61,290 nt of DNA from Xanthobacter agilis (GTDB lineage Bacteria; Pseudomonadota; Alphaproteobacteria; Rhizobiales; Xanthobacteraceae). The DNA is taken from NCBI RefSeq assembly GCF_021730435.1, contig NZ_JABWGX010000029.1, forward strand, positions 1 to 61,290, read 5' to 3'. The notes beneath the pieces were generated by a model. It saw only the letters and a list, made by a program, of their open reading frames with translations. It was not told the DNA's origin and ran no database searches. This document shows positions 28,595 to 37,698 of this stretch, one piece after another (within the stretch, counting starts at the first letter, position 1; the number at the start of each line of letters is the position of its first letter). Both the position numbers and the translations under genes were made by a program.

Positions 28595-30055
28595 ATGACC
28601 GGCCTCACCCGCGCCATCGAGGACGCACGCATCGCGTTCGCGACCCTGGCGGACCGGGTGGATGGGCTTGCCCACCCCACATTACGCATCGGCGTCACCG
28701 GCCTGTCGCGGGCCGGCAAGACCATTTTCACCACCGCCCTCGTGCATGCGCTCATGCGCGGCGGGCGGATGCCGGTGTTCGAGGCCATGCAATCGGGCCG
28801 CATCGCCCGCGCCGTGCTGGAGCCCCAGCCCGACGACGCCGTGCCGCGTTTCGCCTATGAAGCCCATCTCGCCACCCTTGCCGCCGATCGTGCCTGGCCC
28901 GCCTCCACCACGCGGGTGAGCGAGCTGCGGCTCGCGGTGCGATACGCGACGCCGCGCGGAACCGAGCGCACCCTCACCCTCGACCTCGTGGACTATCCCG
29001 GCGAGTGGCTGCTCGACCTGCCCCTGCTCGACATGAGCTATGCCGATTTTGCCCGGCAAAGCCTCGCGCTCGCCCGCGCCCCAGCCCGCGCCGGGGTGGC
29101 GGGCCCCTATCTCGCAATGGTGGCCGCGCGCCATGCCGATGCCCTCGCCGACGAGAGCCACGCGCGCGAGCTGGCCCGCCTCTTCACCGCCTATCTGGCC
29201 GCCTGCCGCACCGAAAAGCTGGCCATGAGCCTGTTGCCGCCCGGCCGCTTCCTGATGCCCGGCGACCTCGAAGGCTCCCCTGCCCTCACCTTCGCCCCCA
29301 TCGATCCGCCGGCGCTGGGCACCATGGCCGCCAACTCCCTGGGGGCGATGATGGAACGGCGATTCGAGGCCTATAAGAACGCCGTGGTGCGGCCCTTCTT
29401 CCGCACACATTTCGCGCGGCTCGATCGGCAGATCGTGCTGGTCGACGCCTTGTCCGCCCTCAATGCGGGACCTGCGGCACTCACCGATCTGGAACGGGCA
29501 TTGGATGGCATTCTCGCCGCCTTCCGCACCGGACGGAACGGCTTCGCCAGCACCCTGTTCCGCCCGCGCATCGACAAGGTGCTGTTCGCCGCCACCAAGG
29601 CCGACCACCTGCACCATTCGAGTCATGACAGGCTGGAAGCCATCCTCGCCCGTCTGGTGGAGCGTGCCCACGCGCGCGCTCATGGGCATGGCGCCGCCCT
29701 CGACGTGGTCGCCCTCGCCGCCATCCGCGCCACCCGCGAAGCCCAGGTGCGCCGGAACGGCGAAACCCTCGACGCCATCGTCGGCACCCCGGAACAGGGG
29801 CAGGAGGCCGGCGGCCACGTCTTCGACGGCGCGGAGGAGGTGGCGGTGTTTCCCGGCGACCTGCCGGAGACGCCCGATGCCCTGTTCGATCCCTCGGGCG
29901 CCGGATTTCGCGGCATCGCCTCCGCCCCCGCGGGAGAGGTGGACTTCCGCTTCCTGAAATTCCGGCCGCCGGCCGGCATTGGCGCGGGTGCGGCCATTCC
30001 CCATATTCGCCTCGATCGGGCGCTCGAATTTCTGCTGGGCGACCGCTTGGCCTGA
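28595..30055 (+). CDS. YcjX-family P-loop NTPase
   Basis: 486 residues (DUF463/YcjX). The P-loop GLSRAGKTIFTTALVHAL is at about 34-51; Walker B-like DLVDYPGEWLLDLPLL at about 128-143 is typical of the family. It is a GTPase-like protein tied to membrane stress; in gammaproteobacteria ycjX-ycjF follow the phage-shock operon. The next gene is the YcjF-like partner, which supports the assignment. Confidence 0.92.
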   Translation: MTGLTRAIEDARIAFATLADRVDGLAHPTLRIGVTGLSRAGKTIFTTALVHALMRGGRMPVFEAMQSGRIARAVLEPQPDDAVPRFAYEAHLATLAADRAWPASTTRVSELRLAVRYATPRGTERTLTLDLVDYPGEWLLDLPLLDMSYADFARQSLALARAPARAGVAGPYLAMVAARHADALADESHARELARLFTAYLAACRTEKLAMSLLPPGRFLMPGDLEGSPALTFAPIDPPALGTMAANSLGAMMERRFEAYKNAVVRPFFRTHFARLDRQIVLVDALSALNAGPAALTDLERALDGILAAFRTGRNGFASTLFRPRIDKVLFAATKADHLHHSSHDRLEAILARLVERAHARAHGHGAALDVVALAAIRATREAQVRRNGETLDAIVGTPEQGQEAGGHVFDGAEEVAVFPGDLPETPDALFDPSGAGFRGIASAPAGEVDFRFLKFRPPAGIGAGAAIPHIRLDRALEFLLGDRLA

Positions 30056-30106
30056 AGCCTCACGCAGGGATGCGGCGCCCCTGACGGCGACCCGCAGGGA
30101 GACCTT

Positions 30107-31138
30107 ATGACCGACGATCGCGTGAGCCCGCAGCGCCCCCCGCGCCGGCCGCAGGTGTTCCGGCTCGACGACCGCGACCTGACCCTCGCCCCGCCGGAGC
30201 CCGAGCCGGACGACAGTTCAGCCGCCATACCGGATCCCGCCCGGAAACGCTCCGGTGCGGTCTCGCGCTTTGGAATGACGCTCGGCGGGCTGTTCTGGAC
30301 CGCGGCGGGCGGCGTCGCGAGCCTTGCAGCCTATGTGGGCCTGAGTCGGCTCGTCAGCGACCTTTATGCCCAATCGCCGGTACTCGGCTATGTGGGGCTC
30401 GCCGCCACTGCGGTGCTGGTGCTGGTGGGCGCGGTGCTCCTCGGGCGCGAGGTGGCGGGCCTGGCCCGGCTCGCCCATCTCGACCGGGTACGGGACAAGG
30501 CCGCCAGCGCCATCGCCCAGGACGACCGCGCCCTGGCCGAGGCGGTGGCCCGCGACATGCTCCGCCTCACCGCCGACCAGCCGCCCCTGGCCCGCGCCCG
30601 CGCCGACCTTCGCGGACACCTCGCAGGCATCATCGACGGGGCCGACCTGGTGCGCCTGACCGAACGCACCCTCCTGCCCGCCCTCGACGCCCGCGCCCGG
30701 CAGATGGTGTCGGAAGCAGCAAGGAACGTGTCGGTGGTGACGGCCGTGTCGCCGCGCGCGCTGGTGGACCTCGTCTTCGTGCTCTACACGGCGGTATCGC
30801 TCATGCGGCGGCTGGCGCAGCTCTATGGGGGGCGGCCCGGCGCGCTCGGCATGGTGCGGCTGGTGCGCCACGTGCTCGGCCATCTCGCCATCACCGGCGG
30901 GATGGCGGCCGGCGACACCCTGGTGCAGCAGATCATCGGCCAGGGCCTCGCCGCGCGGCTGTCCGCCAAGCTGGGCGAGGGCGTGGTCAACGGCCTGCTC
31001 ACGGCCCGGCTCGGCCTCGCCGCCATCGCCGTCACCCGGCCCCTGCCCTTCACCGCGCTGCCAGCGCCGCGCCTCGCCGATGTGGCCACCGGCCTGCTGC
31101 GCAAGGCCGAAGAGGACGAAGCTGCCTCACCCCGGTAG
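30107..31138 (+). CDS. YcjF-family membrane protein (UPF0283/TIGR01620)
   Basis: 343 residues. A Pro-rich soluble N-terminus (RPPRRPQVFRLDD) is followed by two membrane segments (about 63-85 and 95-115) and a helical region with RLAHLDRVRDKAASAIAQDD. This matches the UPF0283/YcjF family, which is usually encoded with YcjX. The start has a good SD (GGGAGACCTT). The 3' end overlaps the convergent small membrane protein gene by 12 bases. Confidence 0.9.
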   Translation: MTDDRVSPQRPPRRPQVFRLDDRDLTLAPPEPEPDDSSAAIPDPARKRSGAVSRFGMTLGGLFWTAAGGVASLAAYVGLSRLVSDLYAQSPVLGYVGLAATAVLVLVGAVLLGREVAGLARLAHLDRVRDKAASAIAQDDRALAEAVARDMLRLTADQPPLARARADLRGHLAGIIDGADLVRLTERTLLPALDARARQMVSEAARNVSVVTAVSPRALVDLVFVLYTAVSLMRRLAQLYGGRPGALGMVRLVRHVLGHLAITGGMAAGDTLVQQIIGQGLAARLSAKLGEGVVNGLLTARLGLAAIAVTRPLPFTALPAPRLADVATGLLRKAEEDEAASPR

Positions 31139-31705
31139 CAGGTGGGCCGGCAGAGCGGCGAGCTGGTAGCGCAGCGGCCGGTTGCGCACCAGCGTTTCCG
31201 CCGTGGGCCAACCCACGATCGCCGACAGCAGGGCGATCAGCCCGGCCGTGCTCCACTGGCCCTGCCACAGCGCAAAGCCCACCACCACCAGAAGCCCCAG
31301 CGCCGCCGCCGCGCCCAATGCCACCATAAGACCCCAGCGCGCGCGGCCGTAGCCGCCCCGACACTCCACCGGGACGCAAGCATCGGCCAAGGCGCCGTGC
31401 AGGGCGCGCACGAAACGGGCGTAATCCTGCCCCTGGTCGCGCACCGCCGTCAGCGACGTGCGCGAAGCCGACGCCGCCACCAGCCGCGAGCCGTCCCGGC
31501 CCAGTATTTCCATTTCAAAGCTGGCGCTGGCGAATTTCGCCGGCTGGAACCGCAGCGTCAGCCGTGCGATATCCGCGAGCCGCAGGCGCCCTTCGCGCGG
31601 GCCGACCAACCACTCCAGCGCCTCGCCCTCCAGCGCAAGCCGAACCCCGGCGCCGCCGAGACGCGGGTGATAGGCATAGACGAGACCTTCGGATGGATCA
31701 GGCAT
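31127..31705 (-). CDS. Two-helix membrane protein, unknown function
   Basis: 192 residues starting at the ATG at 31705 (GAGG upstream; a GTG one codon earlier is less likely). The N-terminal soluble part (1-115) has a PH-like beta arrangement (GVRLALEGEALEWLVGPREG); two membrane segments lie at about 125-145 and 150-168. It is convergent with, and overlaps, the YcjF-like gene. No family was identified. 31709-31952 upstream contains no recognised gene. Confidence 0.7.
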   Translation of the reverse strand: MPDPSEGLVYAYHPRLGGAGVRLALEGEALEWLVGPREGRLRLADIARLTLRFQPAKFASASFEMEILGRDGSRLVAASASRTSLTAVRDQGQDYARFVRALHGALADACVPVECRGGYGRARWGLMVALGAAAALGLLVVVGFALWQGQWSTAGLIALLSAIVGWPTAETLVRNRPLRYQLAALPAHLLPG

Positions 31706-31952
31706 CACACCTCGCTGCGCGCCCCCGCCTGCGTCGGCGCGGCGACGACCATTTCAGGCAAAAGCGAGGGCCGCGCCAAGGGCTTTGATCCCGGCCCCAG
31801 CGGACTCCCGGCCATGCCATCACACCGCCAGCCGGCGGGCAGATCGACCGCTTCGACTATCGGCCCCGGTCGTTGACCGGCATCAGGTGGACACGCACAG
31901 GCGCCGCGCGGGATTTAGAAGACCCACGCGTCGCGCCCATGGGCCTTTGGGA

Positions 31953-32720
31953 TCAGGCGTCCGACAGGGTTTCGGGGGTGACGAACCAGAAGGTTTCCGC
32001 CGCCTTTAGCGCCGCCGCCGGATACTCCGCCTGCGCTGGCGCGAGGCCGAGGCAGGCGCGCACCACCGGCCGCTTGCCGGCGCCCGAGGCCATCACCACG
32101 CGGCTACGGGCCCCGTCAAGGGCGGCCTGCGTCAGGCTGATGCGCGGATGCCCGCCCACGACCCGCGTCGTGGCGCACACCGCCGCACTGGCCAGCCGCC
32201 GGTCCCCATCCCCCGGAAACAGGGATGCCACATGGCCATCCTCGCCGATACCCAGCACCGCGCAATCGATGGGCGGCAGTTCCCGATCCGGCCAGCGCCG
32301 ACGCAATTGGCCGGCGTAAGCCTCCGCGCCACGCACGGCGCCGTCCTCTCCCACCATGGGCAGCACCGCGGCAGGGGCCGGGATATGGGCGAGCAGATGC
32401 CGGCGCGCGCTGCCGAAATTGCTGTCCGCGTGGTCGGCCGGCACCGCCCGCTCGTCCACCCAGAGCAGCACCACACGATCCCAGGGCAACCCCGGCCCGT
32501 CCGCCTCGATCACCCGCAGGGCCTCGAAGACGTGCACCGGCGTGCGCCCGCCGCTCAGGGCGAGCACATAGTCGCCGGACCGCTCGCCCAGAACGTTGCG
32601 GATGTCGGCGGCAAGGTGATGCGCCACCGCCGCCGCCAGCGCCGGCACGTCCGCCAGGACCGTCACCGAGGCGGTCACGGACGCGCAACCCGGCGCCAAG
32701 CCAAGCGGACCATCCCCCAT
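31953..32720 (-). CDS. 6-phosphogluconolactonase-like protein (DevB/Pgl family)
   Basis: 255 residues. Pgl opens 6-phospho-gluconolactone in the oxidative pentose phosphate or Entner-Doudoroff pathway. LALSGGRTPVHVFEAL, LLWVDERAVPADHADSNFGSARRHLL and GIGEDGHVASLFPG match the family. It starts one base after the stop of the 2-hydroxyacid dehydrogenase, so it is the last gene of the five-gene minus-strand operon and is not beside zwf here. A lactone of another sugar may be its substrate; that is inference. Confidence 0.85.
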   Translation of the reverse strand: MGDGPLGLAPGCASVTASVTVLADVPALAAAVAHHLAADIRNVLGERSGDYVLALSGGRTPVHVFEALRVIEADGPGLPWDRVVLLWVDERAVPADHADSNFGSARRHLLAHIPAPAAVLPMVGEDGAVRGAEAYAGQLRRRWPDRELPPIDCAVLGIGEDGHVASLFPGDGDRRLASAAVCATTRVVGGHPRISLTQAALDGARSRVVMASGAGKRPVVRACLGLAPAQAEYPAAALKAAETFWFVTPETLSDA

Positions 32721-32721
32721 C

Positions 32722-33690
32722 TCAGCCTTTCACCAGATCGGTAACGGGCGTGTGGGTCTTCGGCTCAAGGCCCAGGCCCTGATAGAGGCATTCAAGCGTG
32801 CGCACATGCACCGCCTCGATGGCCGCCTGCTGGTTGTTCGCATTGTGGCTGCCAAGCACCACATTGTCGAAGCCACGCAACGGGCTGTCCGCCGGCAGGG
32901 GCTCCGCCTCGAACACGTCGAGACCCGCACCACCAAGATGGCCGGACTGGAGCGCCGCGATCAGCGCCGGCTCGTCCACCAGTCCGCCGCGCCCCACATT
33001 CACCAGGATCGCGCCCGGCTTCATCTGCTGGAGCGTGCCGGCATTGATGAGGTGGACATTGTCCTGGGTCATGTTGCAGCACAGCACGACGAAATCGGAC
33101 TGCGCCAGCAGCTCCGGCAAGCCGGCATAGGTGACATAGTCCGGCGCCGGCGGCTGCATGGGATCGTAGGCGAGGATGGTGGTGCCGAAGCCCGCCGCCC
33201 GCTCGGCCACCCCGCGGCCGATGGCGCCGAACCCGACGATGCCCACCGTTTTCTTATAGAGCCCGCCGCCGCAGGGCTTCGGCCACCGACCCGCGCGCAC
33301 CGCCCGGTCCGTGGAGGACAGGTAGCGGCTCACGTCCAGCATGTAGCCGAGCGCCACTTCCGAAACCGCATGCTGAAAGGCGCCCGGCGCGTTGTAGACC
33401 GGCACCCCCACCGCTTTCGCCGCCGGAAGATCGAAGGAATCCACCCCCGTGCCCCACTTGGCGATGACCTTCAGGCGCGGCAACGCAGCCTTCAGCACTG
33501 CCGGAGTGACGCGGTCATCGCCGGCCACCCAGCCGTCAAACTCCCCCATGATGGGGATCAGATCCGGCTCGGTGAGGAACTGCTTCACCGGCACCTCGAC
33601 CGCCTCGATGCCCTTTTCAGCCATGAGGCCACGGAAACGCGGAAAGTCCGCGAGCATCATCAGTCCGGTGACAAGAACGCGCTTCGCCAT
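32722..33690 (-). CDS. D-2-hydroxyacid dehydrogenase, NAD-dependent (SerA-like)
   Basis: 322 residues. This is a D-isomer-specific 2-hydroxyacid dehydrogenase fold. The NAD motif GFGAIG is at 153-158, and VNVGRGG has the catalytic Arg234. LGSHNAN replaces the usual TPHxA block but keeps His282. Substrates of the family include 3-phosphoglycerate and other 2-hydroxy acids. The ATG overlaps the stop of the cytidylyltransferase gene by one base (TGATG). In this setting it may act on a 2-keto or 2-hydroxy sugar acid rather than in serine synthesis. Confidence 0.88.
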   Translation of the reverse strand: MAKRVLVTGLMMLADFPRFRGLMAEKGIEAVEVPVKQFLTEPDLIPIMGEFDGWVAGDDRVTPAVLKAALPRLKVIAKWGTGVDSFDLPAAKAVGVPVYNAPGAFQHAVSEVALGYMLDVSRYLSSTDRAVRAGRWPKPCGGGLYKKTVGIVGFGAIGRGVAERAAGFGTTILAYDPMQPPAPDYVTYAGLPELLAQSDFVVLCCNMTQDNVHLINAGTLQQMKPGAILVNVGRGGLVDEPALIAALQSGHLGGAGLDVFEAEPLPADSPLRGFDNVVLGSHNANNQQAAIEAVHVRTLECLYQGLGLEPKTHTPVTDLVKG

Positions 33691-34379
33691 CACAGGGTCT
33701 CACCGGCGGCTTCAGCCGCGCGCAGGATGGGCAACATCGCTTCGGCGATGTCGAAATCGCGCTGGGTCTTGATGACGTGTCCCGACATGCCGCTCACCGG
33801 ATAGAAGCCGATGTCGCCGGAATAGGTGGCGCACTTGCCAGCCTTGAAGGCGGCGAGATAGGGCTCGCGGCGCCAGCCGGTGATGGACCAGGTGATGCGC
33901 TGCAGCGGCTTCAGTTCCTGCGAATTGGTCTTCTCCGCGAACGTGAAGTTGACCGGCTGGTCCTGATACGCGACCTCGATCTGGTCATGGATGCAGGAGA
34001 GCATCACATCCTTGTTCGACTGGGCGAAATGCTTGACGAAGGCTTCCACCTCGCGCGCCGTGAGCAAGGGCGCGATGGAATGCACCTGCACCACCATGTC
34101 GCATTCGTGCTTGTCGAGAAACTCCGCCACGAACTGCTCGCTGGTCGCGACGTTATTGGCAAGTTCCGCCGGGCGTTCATGGAAATTCACGCCTTCGCCT
34201 TCGGCGATGGTCTTGAAGTCCAGGTGTTCGGAATTTACCCAGATCTCGTCGAAGACGTTGACCTGCTTACACTTGCGGATAGCATGGGAGATGAGCGGAA
34301 TACCGTCCAGATCGAGGGCATTCTTCCGCTTCAGGCGCTGGCTGCCCATGCGCGCGGGGATCATCGCAAGGATTTTCAT
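33690..34379 (-). CDS. CMP-sugar cytidylyltransferase (NeuA/PseF/KdsB-like superfamily)
   Basis: 229 residues starting MKILAMIPARMGSQRLKRKN, the CTP-binding loop of acylneuraminate/CMP-ulosonate cytidylyltransferases. It makes a CMP-activated sugar acid from CTP. The rest has SEHLDFKTIAE and a helix-rich C-terminus with YSGDIGFYPVSGMSGHVIKT, as in NeuA-type enzymes. It begins 4 bases after the phosphatase gene. The usual donor for capsule-type glycosyltransferases such as the one at 38750 is CMP-Kdo or a similar CMP-ulosonate, which fits. Confidence 0.85.
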   Translation of the reverse strand: MKILAMIPARMGSQRLKRKNALDLDGIPLISHAIRKCKQVNVFDEIWVNSEHLDFKTIAEGEGVNFHERPAELANNVATSEQFVAEFLDKHECDMVVQVHSIAPLLTAREVEAFVKHFAQSNKDVMLSCIHDQIEVAYQDQPVNFTFAEKTNSQELKPLQRITWSITGWRREPYLAAFKAGKCATYSGDIGFYPVSGMSGHVIKTQRDFDIAEAMLPILRAAEAAGETL

Positions 34380-34383
34380 GGGA

Positions 34384-35190
34384 CTATCTTTTGTTGAGGA
34401 GTAAAGGCTGCAAGATGGGCCAGAGCGCCGCATCGCAGGCGACGCTCCTCAAGGTGAGGGCGTGAGCCGTGCCGCTCTTCAGCAGCGCGGAGAAGTCGTT
34501 CCCGTTGAAGTCGCTGTAATGGGCTCCGCTCTCCTGGGCGATCAGCGCACCCGCCGCGTCATCCCACACCTTGGCCTCCACCGAGATGTTGGCGGAGAGG
34601 AAGCCGCAGCCCACATAGGCGAGCTGGGTCGCCTGGGACCCGAGAATGCGCAGCTTGCCGAGTTCGCGCAGGGCCGGCAGCAGATCCGGCTTTTCCGACA
34701 TCGCCCAATCGACGACGCCGGATGACACCGCGATCACCCGATGGGCCGAGCGCATCGGCGCCACCGGCTCCTCGCCGACGAACGCCCCGCCACCGCTGCT
34801 GGCGCTGTAGAGGCAGCGCTTCGAGAAGTCATAAACGGCCGCCACGCGCGACACACCGTCGTGCAGCAGCGCCACCGACATCCCGTAGAAGGGCAAGCCA
34901 TGGGCAAAATTGAAGGTGCCGTCGAGGGGATCCACGATCCACCAACAGCCGGAACTGACGGCGGCGCCCGGAGCATCCTCCTCGGCCAGGATCGGCCAAT
35001 CGGGGAAAGCCTCCTTCAGCGCGGCACAGAGGGCCTTCTGATAGTGCAGATCCAGGTTGGTCACGTAGTCCTGGTGACCCTTCGTGATCCGCTCGACCTG
35101 CAGACTGGGCGGCGTACCGGCCACAACCTCGGTGACGATGGTGGCGAGGGTCCGCCGCACGGCGTCCCACGTGTCGGGACTGCGCGACAT
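34384..35190 (-). CDS. Inositol-monophosphatase-family phosphatase
   Basis: 268 residues. A metal-dependent sugar or inositol phosphatase. Metal ligands lie in EED (Glu70-Glu71), DPLDGTFNFAHG (87-98, Asp87 and Asp90) and WDDAAG (209-214). The start at 35190 (MSRSPDTW) follows TGAGGCCCTC and gives the normal family length; an ATG at 35205 overlaps the preceding gene. Family substrates vary (inositol phosphate, histidinol phosphate, sugar phosphates). In this operon it may dephosphorylate a sugar intermediate. Confidence 0.88.
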   Translation of the reverse strand: MSRSPDTWDAVRRTLATIVTEVVAGTPPSLQVERITKGHQDYVTNLDLHYQKALCAALKEAFPDWPILAEEDAPGAAVSSGCWWIVDPLDGTFNFAHGLPFYGMSVALLHDGVSRVAAVYDFSKRCLYSASSGGGAFVGEEPVAPMRSAHRVIAVSSGVVDWAMSEKPDLLPALRELGKLRILGSQATQLAYVGCGFLSANISVEAKVWDDAAGALIAQESGAHYSDFNGNDFSALLKSGTAHALTLRSVACDAALWPILQPLLLNKR

Positions 35191-35197
35191 GAGGGCC

Positions 35198-35986
35198 TCA
35201 CGCATGCGTCTTGCCTTCGCACACGAGGTCGAGCCGGGCCACGCCCGCCCATTCCGCCGTGATCGTTTGCGCCCCGGCAAAGGAGCGGCAGGGCGCGACG
35301 CCACCCGTGGAAATGAAGGTGCCCTTCGGCAGGCGACCGCCGGCCTGCAGCAACAGAAGTGGCAACACGATCCGCACCACATCGACCGGCGGGCTCGTGA
35401 GCTGCACCATGCCGCCCTCCGCCACGCAGGTTCCGTTGACACTCATCCGGAACGCAGCGTCCGACGGCTCGGCCGCCGCCACGGGCAGCGCCGCGCCGAT
35501 CACCGCCGCTCCCGACGACCCATGGTCCGCCACGAGATAAGGCAGGCGCGCGCCATCAACCGGAAAGTCCAGCCGGGTGGCGGGCAGTTCGATGCCAAGA
35601 TGCACCGATTCAATCCAATCCACGCTGTCGGCCACCTGCTCCACGCTGGAGATATCCACCCCGGTGCGGATCACCACCTCCAGCTCGCCCTGAAAGGCGC
35701 GGAACGGGGACAAAGGCAGCACACCTCGACCATCCGCAAAAATATAGGTCTCGTCGGTCCCGACGGCGCCGATGAAGGGGTCGCGCGTCTGAAACGCGTT
35801 GGAACTGCCGAAGTTCGAAGCGCCAACCTTCCAGACCCGCGGCGGCTGCGGCCACCCCTGAAGCCTGCGGCGCTGCACATCATAGGCATCCGCGAGGGTG
35901 AAGGGACCCGCTGCCTCAACTACATCCAGCCCGACTTTGGCCCCAACGCGCAACGCCTCGTCCAACGCGTCCGAAAGGTTCGTCAT
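35198..35986 (-). CDS. FAH/2-keto-4-pentenoate hydratase family protein
   Basis: 262 residues of the fumarylacetoacetate hydrolase/MhpD-like hydratase fold. Visible parts include VWKVGASNFGSSN, FQGELEVVIRTGVDISSVEQV, VDWIESVHLGIELPATR and TGGVAPCRSF, the conserved C-terminal loop. Members hydrate, dehydrate or decarboxylate 2-keto acids, including 2-keto-3-deoxy sugar acids. It is the first gene of the operon, with the stop overlapping the region just before the phosphatase start. The exact reaction is not known. Confidence 0.8.
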   Translation of the reverse strand: MTNLSDALDEALRVGAKVGLDVVEAAGPFTLADAYDVQRRRLQGWPQPPRVWKVGASNFGSSNAFQTRDPFIGAVGTDETYIFADGRGVLPLSPFRAFQGELEVVIRTGVDISSVEQVADSVDWIESVHLGIELPATRLDFPVDGARLPYLVADHGSSGAAVIGAALPVAAAEPSDAAFRMSVNGTCVAEGGMVQLTSPPVDVVRIVLPLLLLQAGGRLPKGTFISTGGVAPCRSFAGAQTITAEWAGVARLDLVCEGKTHA

Positions 35987-36677
35987 ACCATACGCTCGCT
36001 ATGTTCTGCCTGTTCGTAAAGGCAGGCCGTTATGAAAGCAAGGCGGCACAACCCCCGACATCCTTCGGCAAGACGCACCCGCAAAAGCACCAGCGACGCC
36101 TCTACGTCAACCCTCGGATGCGCCGCTCCGCTGCGTCGCAGCAACACCTGAATGCCCTCGCCCCGCGACATCGCCCGCCTATGCGCCGCGCCTCCTTACC
36201 AGTCGGTTCATGGCGCTGCCGTGCCGCGATCTTCAACTGCCAGAGCATCCACGGTCCATCCCCGAATCGCGCGGTCTTCCCCGGCGCAACGCCTCCTCTC
36301 GCACCCACGGCCCGCGACTACCTCCCCGCTGTGGCACGCAATACACACTGCAGCACGAATCGACCGCACTGCGGCAGCCCCTTGGACGCGGCGCCCAGCC
36401 GGCCAAAGAGCTCGAGCGGCCACGGATAGCCTTGCATTCTCGCGCCCGGACGCAACTTATGCCTGCACTTTCCACGCCCGTTGCCCGCGAGATTTTAAGC
36501 CGACAGCGTGTTGCCGTGCCGACAGGCAGCCGTTATCACAACCTGACCCTCCAGGGAGGCATCAGGTTCGTATTCGGATCTCGTCGGCCGCATGTGGGAC
36601 GCATGACGCATGGCGCCACACCCAGAGTTGTCGTGGGGCGTCAGGGCGGGATCTGAAGGGATCAGGGGAGCACCGTA
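35987..36677. other. Divergent regulatory region of the glycan island
   Basis: 691 bases between the divergent minus-strand operon and the plus-strand oxidoreductase. Several short frames are open, one ending at 36656, but none has an SD site and a family match. The sequence is C-rich. Promoters for both directions should be here, possibly with a long leader. No tRNA or IS fragment was recognised. Confidence 0.5.
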
Positions 36678-37676
36678 GTGCGTTTTGCTGTGATTGGCTT
36701 CGGCGGAATCGGACGGCGCAGAGCCAACATCATCGACAAAAGGCAGGATTTCGACTTCGTCGCCGCGTGCGATGTGCAGGTGGCCGAAACGACGGTTCCC
36801 TTCTACACGGACTGGCGCCAGCTTCTGGACAAGGAGCAGCTCGATGGCGTTTTCGTCTGCACCACCAATGACGTGATCGCCGACGTGGTGGTGACGGCCT
36901 TGGGCAGGGGCCTGCATGTCTTCAGCGAAAAGCCCCCGGGTCGCAACGTGGCTGATATCCTTCGGATGCGGGACGCGGAAGCGGCGGCCCCCGGCAAGGT
37001 CTTGAAATTCGGCTTCAATCACCGTTTTCACCCGTCCGTACTCAAGGCGGCGGAGCTGATCGACAGCGGGGCGTTCGGTCGCCTGCTCACGCTGCGCGGC
37101 GCTTATGGCAAGTCCGGCGGTTACCGATACGAAACCAATTGGCGCAACGATCCTGAACGCTCCGGCGGCGGCATTCTGATCGACCAGGGCATCCACATGC
37201 TGGATCTGATGAGCATGTTCTGCCCGGAGCTATCAGTGATTGCATCGCAGCGTAGCAAGTCGTACTGGGACACCGCAGTAGAAGATAACGCCATGGTGCT
37301 GCTGGCTTCGCCGGAGGGCGCCATGGCGTCCCTCCACTCGTCGGCGACACAATGGAAGCACTTGTTTCGGCTTGAATTGGGCCTTGAGAAGGGGCTTATT
37401 GTGCTTGACGGGATCCTTTCGGGGACCGGCTCGTACGCGCCAGAGGTGCTGCTCGTCTATCGCACCGCACTCAAGGACGGCTATCCGGTCCCGAACCCGG
37501 TGCCCGAGGTCAGCGCCTATGAGGTAGACGATTCGTGGGACAGGGAGGTCGCGGAATTTGCGGCGGCCATCCACGGAGAGGCACCGCTTCGCCATGGCAC
37601 GAGCGATGATGCGCTGCGCATCATGCAACTCGTTGCCGCAAGCTATGACACGCCTGTCGTGTCGATGATTTCGTGA
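36678..37676 (+). CDS. Gfo/Idh/MocA-family NAD(P)-dependent sugar oxidoreductase
   Basis: 332 residues from a GTG with GGGGAG upstream. NAD(P) motif IGFGGIGRRR is at 6-15 and the family EKP motif is FSEKPPG with Glu84-Lys85-Pro86. The C-terminal domain has GGGILIDQGIHMLD (conserved His in the substrate pocket). Members oxidise sugars or sugar derivatives to lactones or 3-keto sugars. First gene of the plus-strand glycan genes; the SIS gene follows 22 bases later. Confidence 0.9.
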   Translation: MRFAVIGFGGIGRRRANIIDKRQDFDFVAACDVQVAETTVPFYTDWRQLLDKEQLDGVFVCTTNDVIADVVVTALGRGLHVFSEKPPGRNVADILRMRDAEAAAPGKVLKFGFNHRFHPSVLKAAELIDSGAFGRLLTLRGAYGKSGGYRYETNWRNDPERSGGGILIDQGIHMLDLMSMFCPELSVIASQRSKSYWDTAVEDNAMVLLASPEGAMASLHSSATQWKHLFRLELGLEKGLIVLDGILSGTGSYAPEVLLVYRTALKDGYPVPNPVPEVSAYEVDDSWDREVAEFAAAIHGEAPLRHGTSDDALRIMQLVAASYDTPVVSMIS

Positions 37677-37698
37677 ATTGACGATGAGGGCTCACGCC

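Noticed and set aside
36001-36656. Several short plus-strand frames in the 691-bp divergent gap
   Set aside because: No ribosome sites, no family resemblance and overlapping in all frames.
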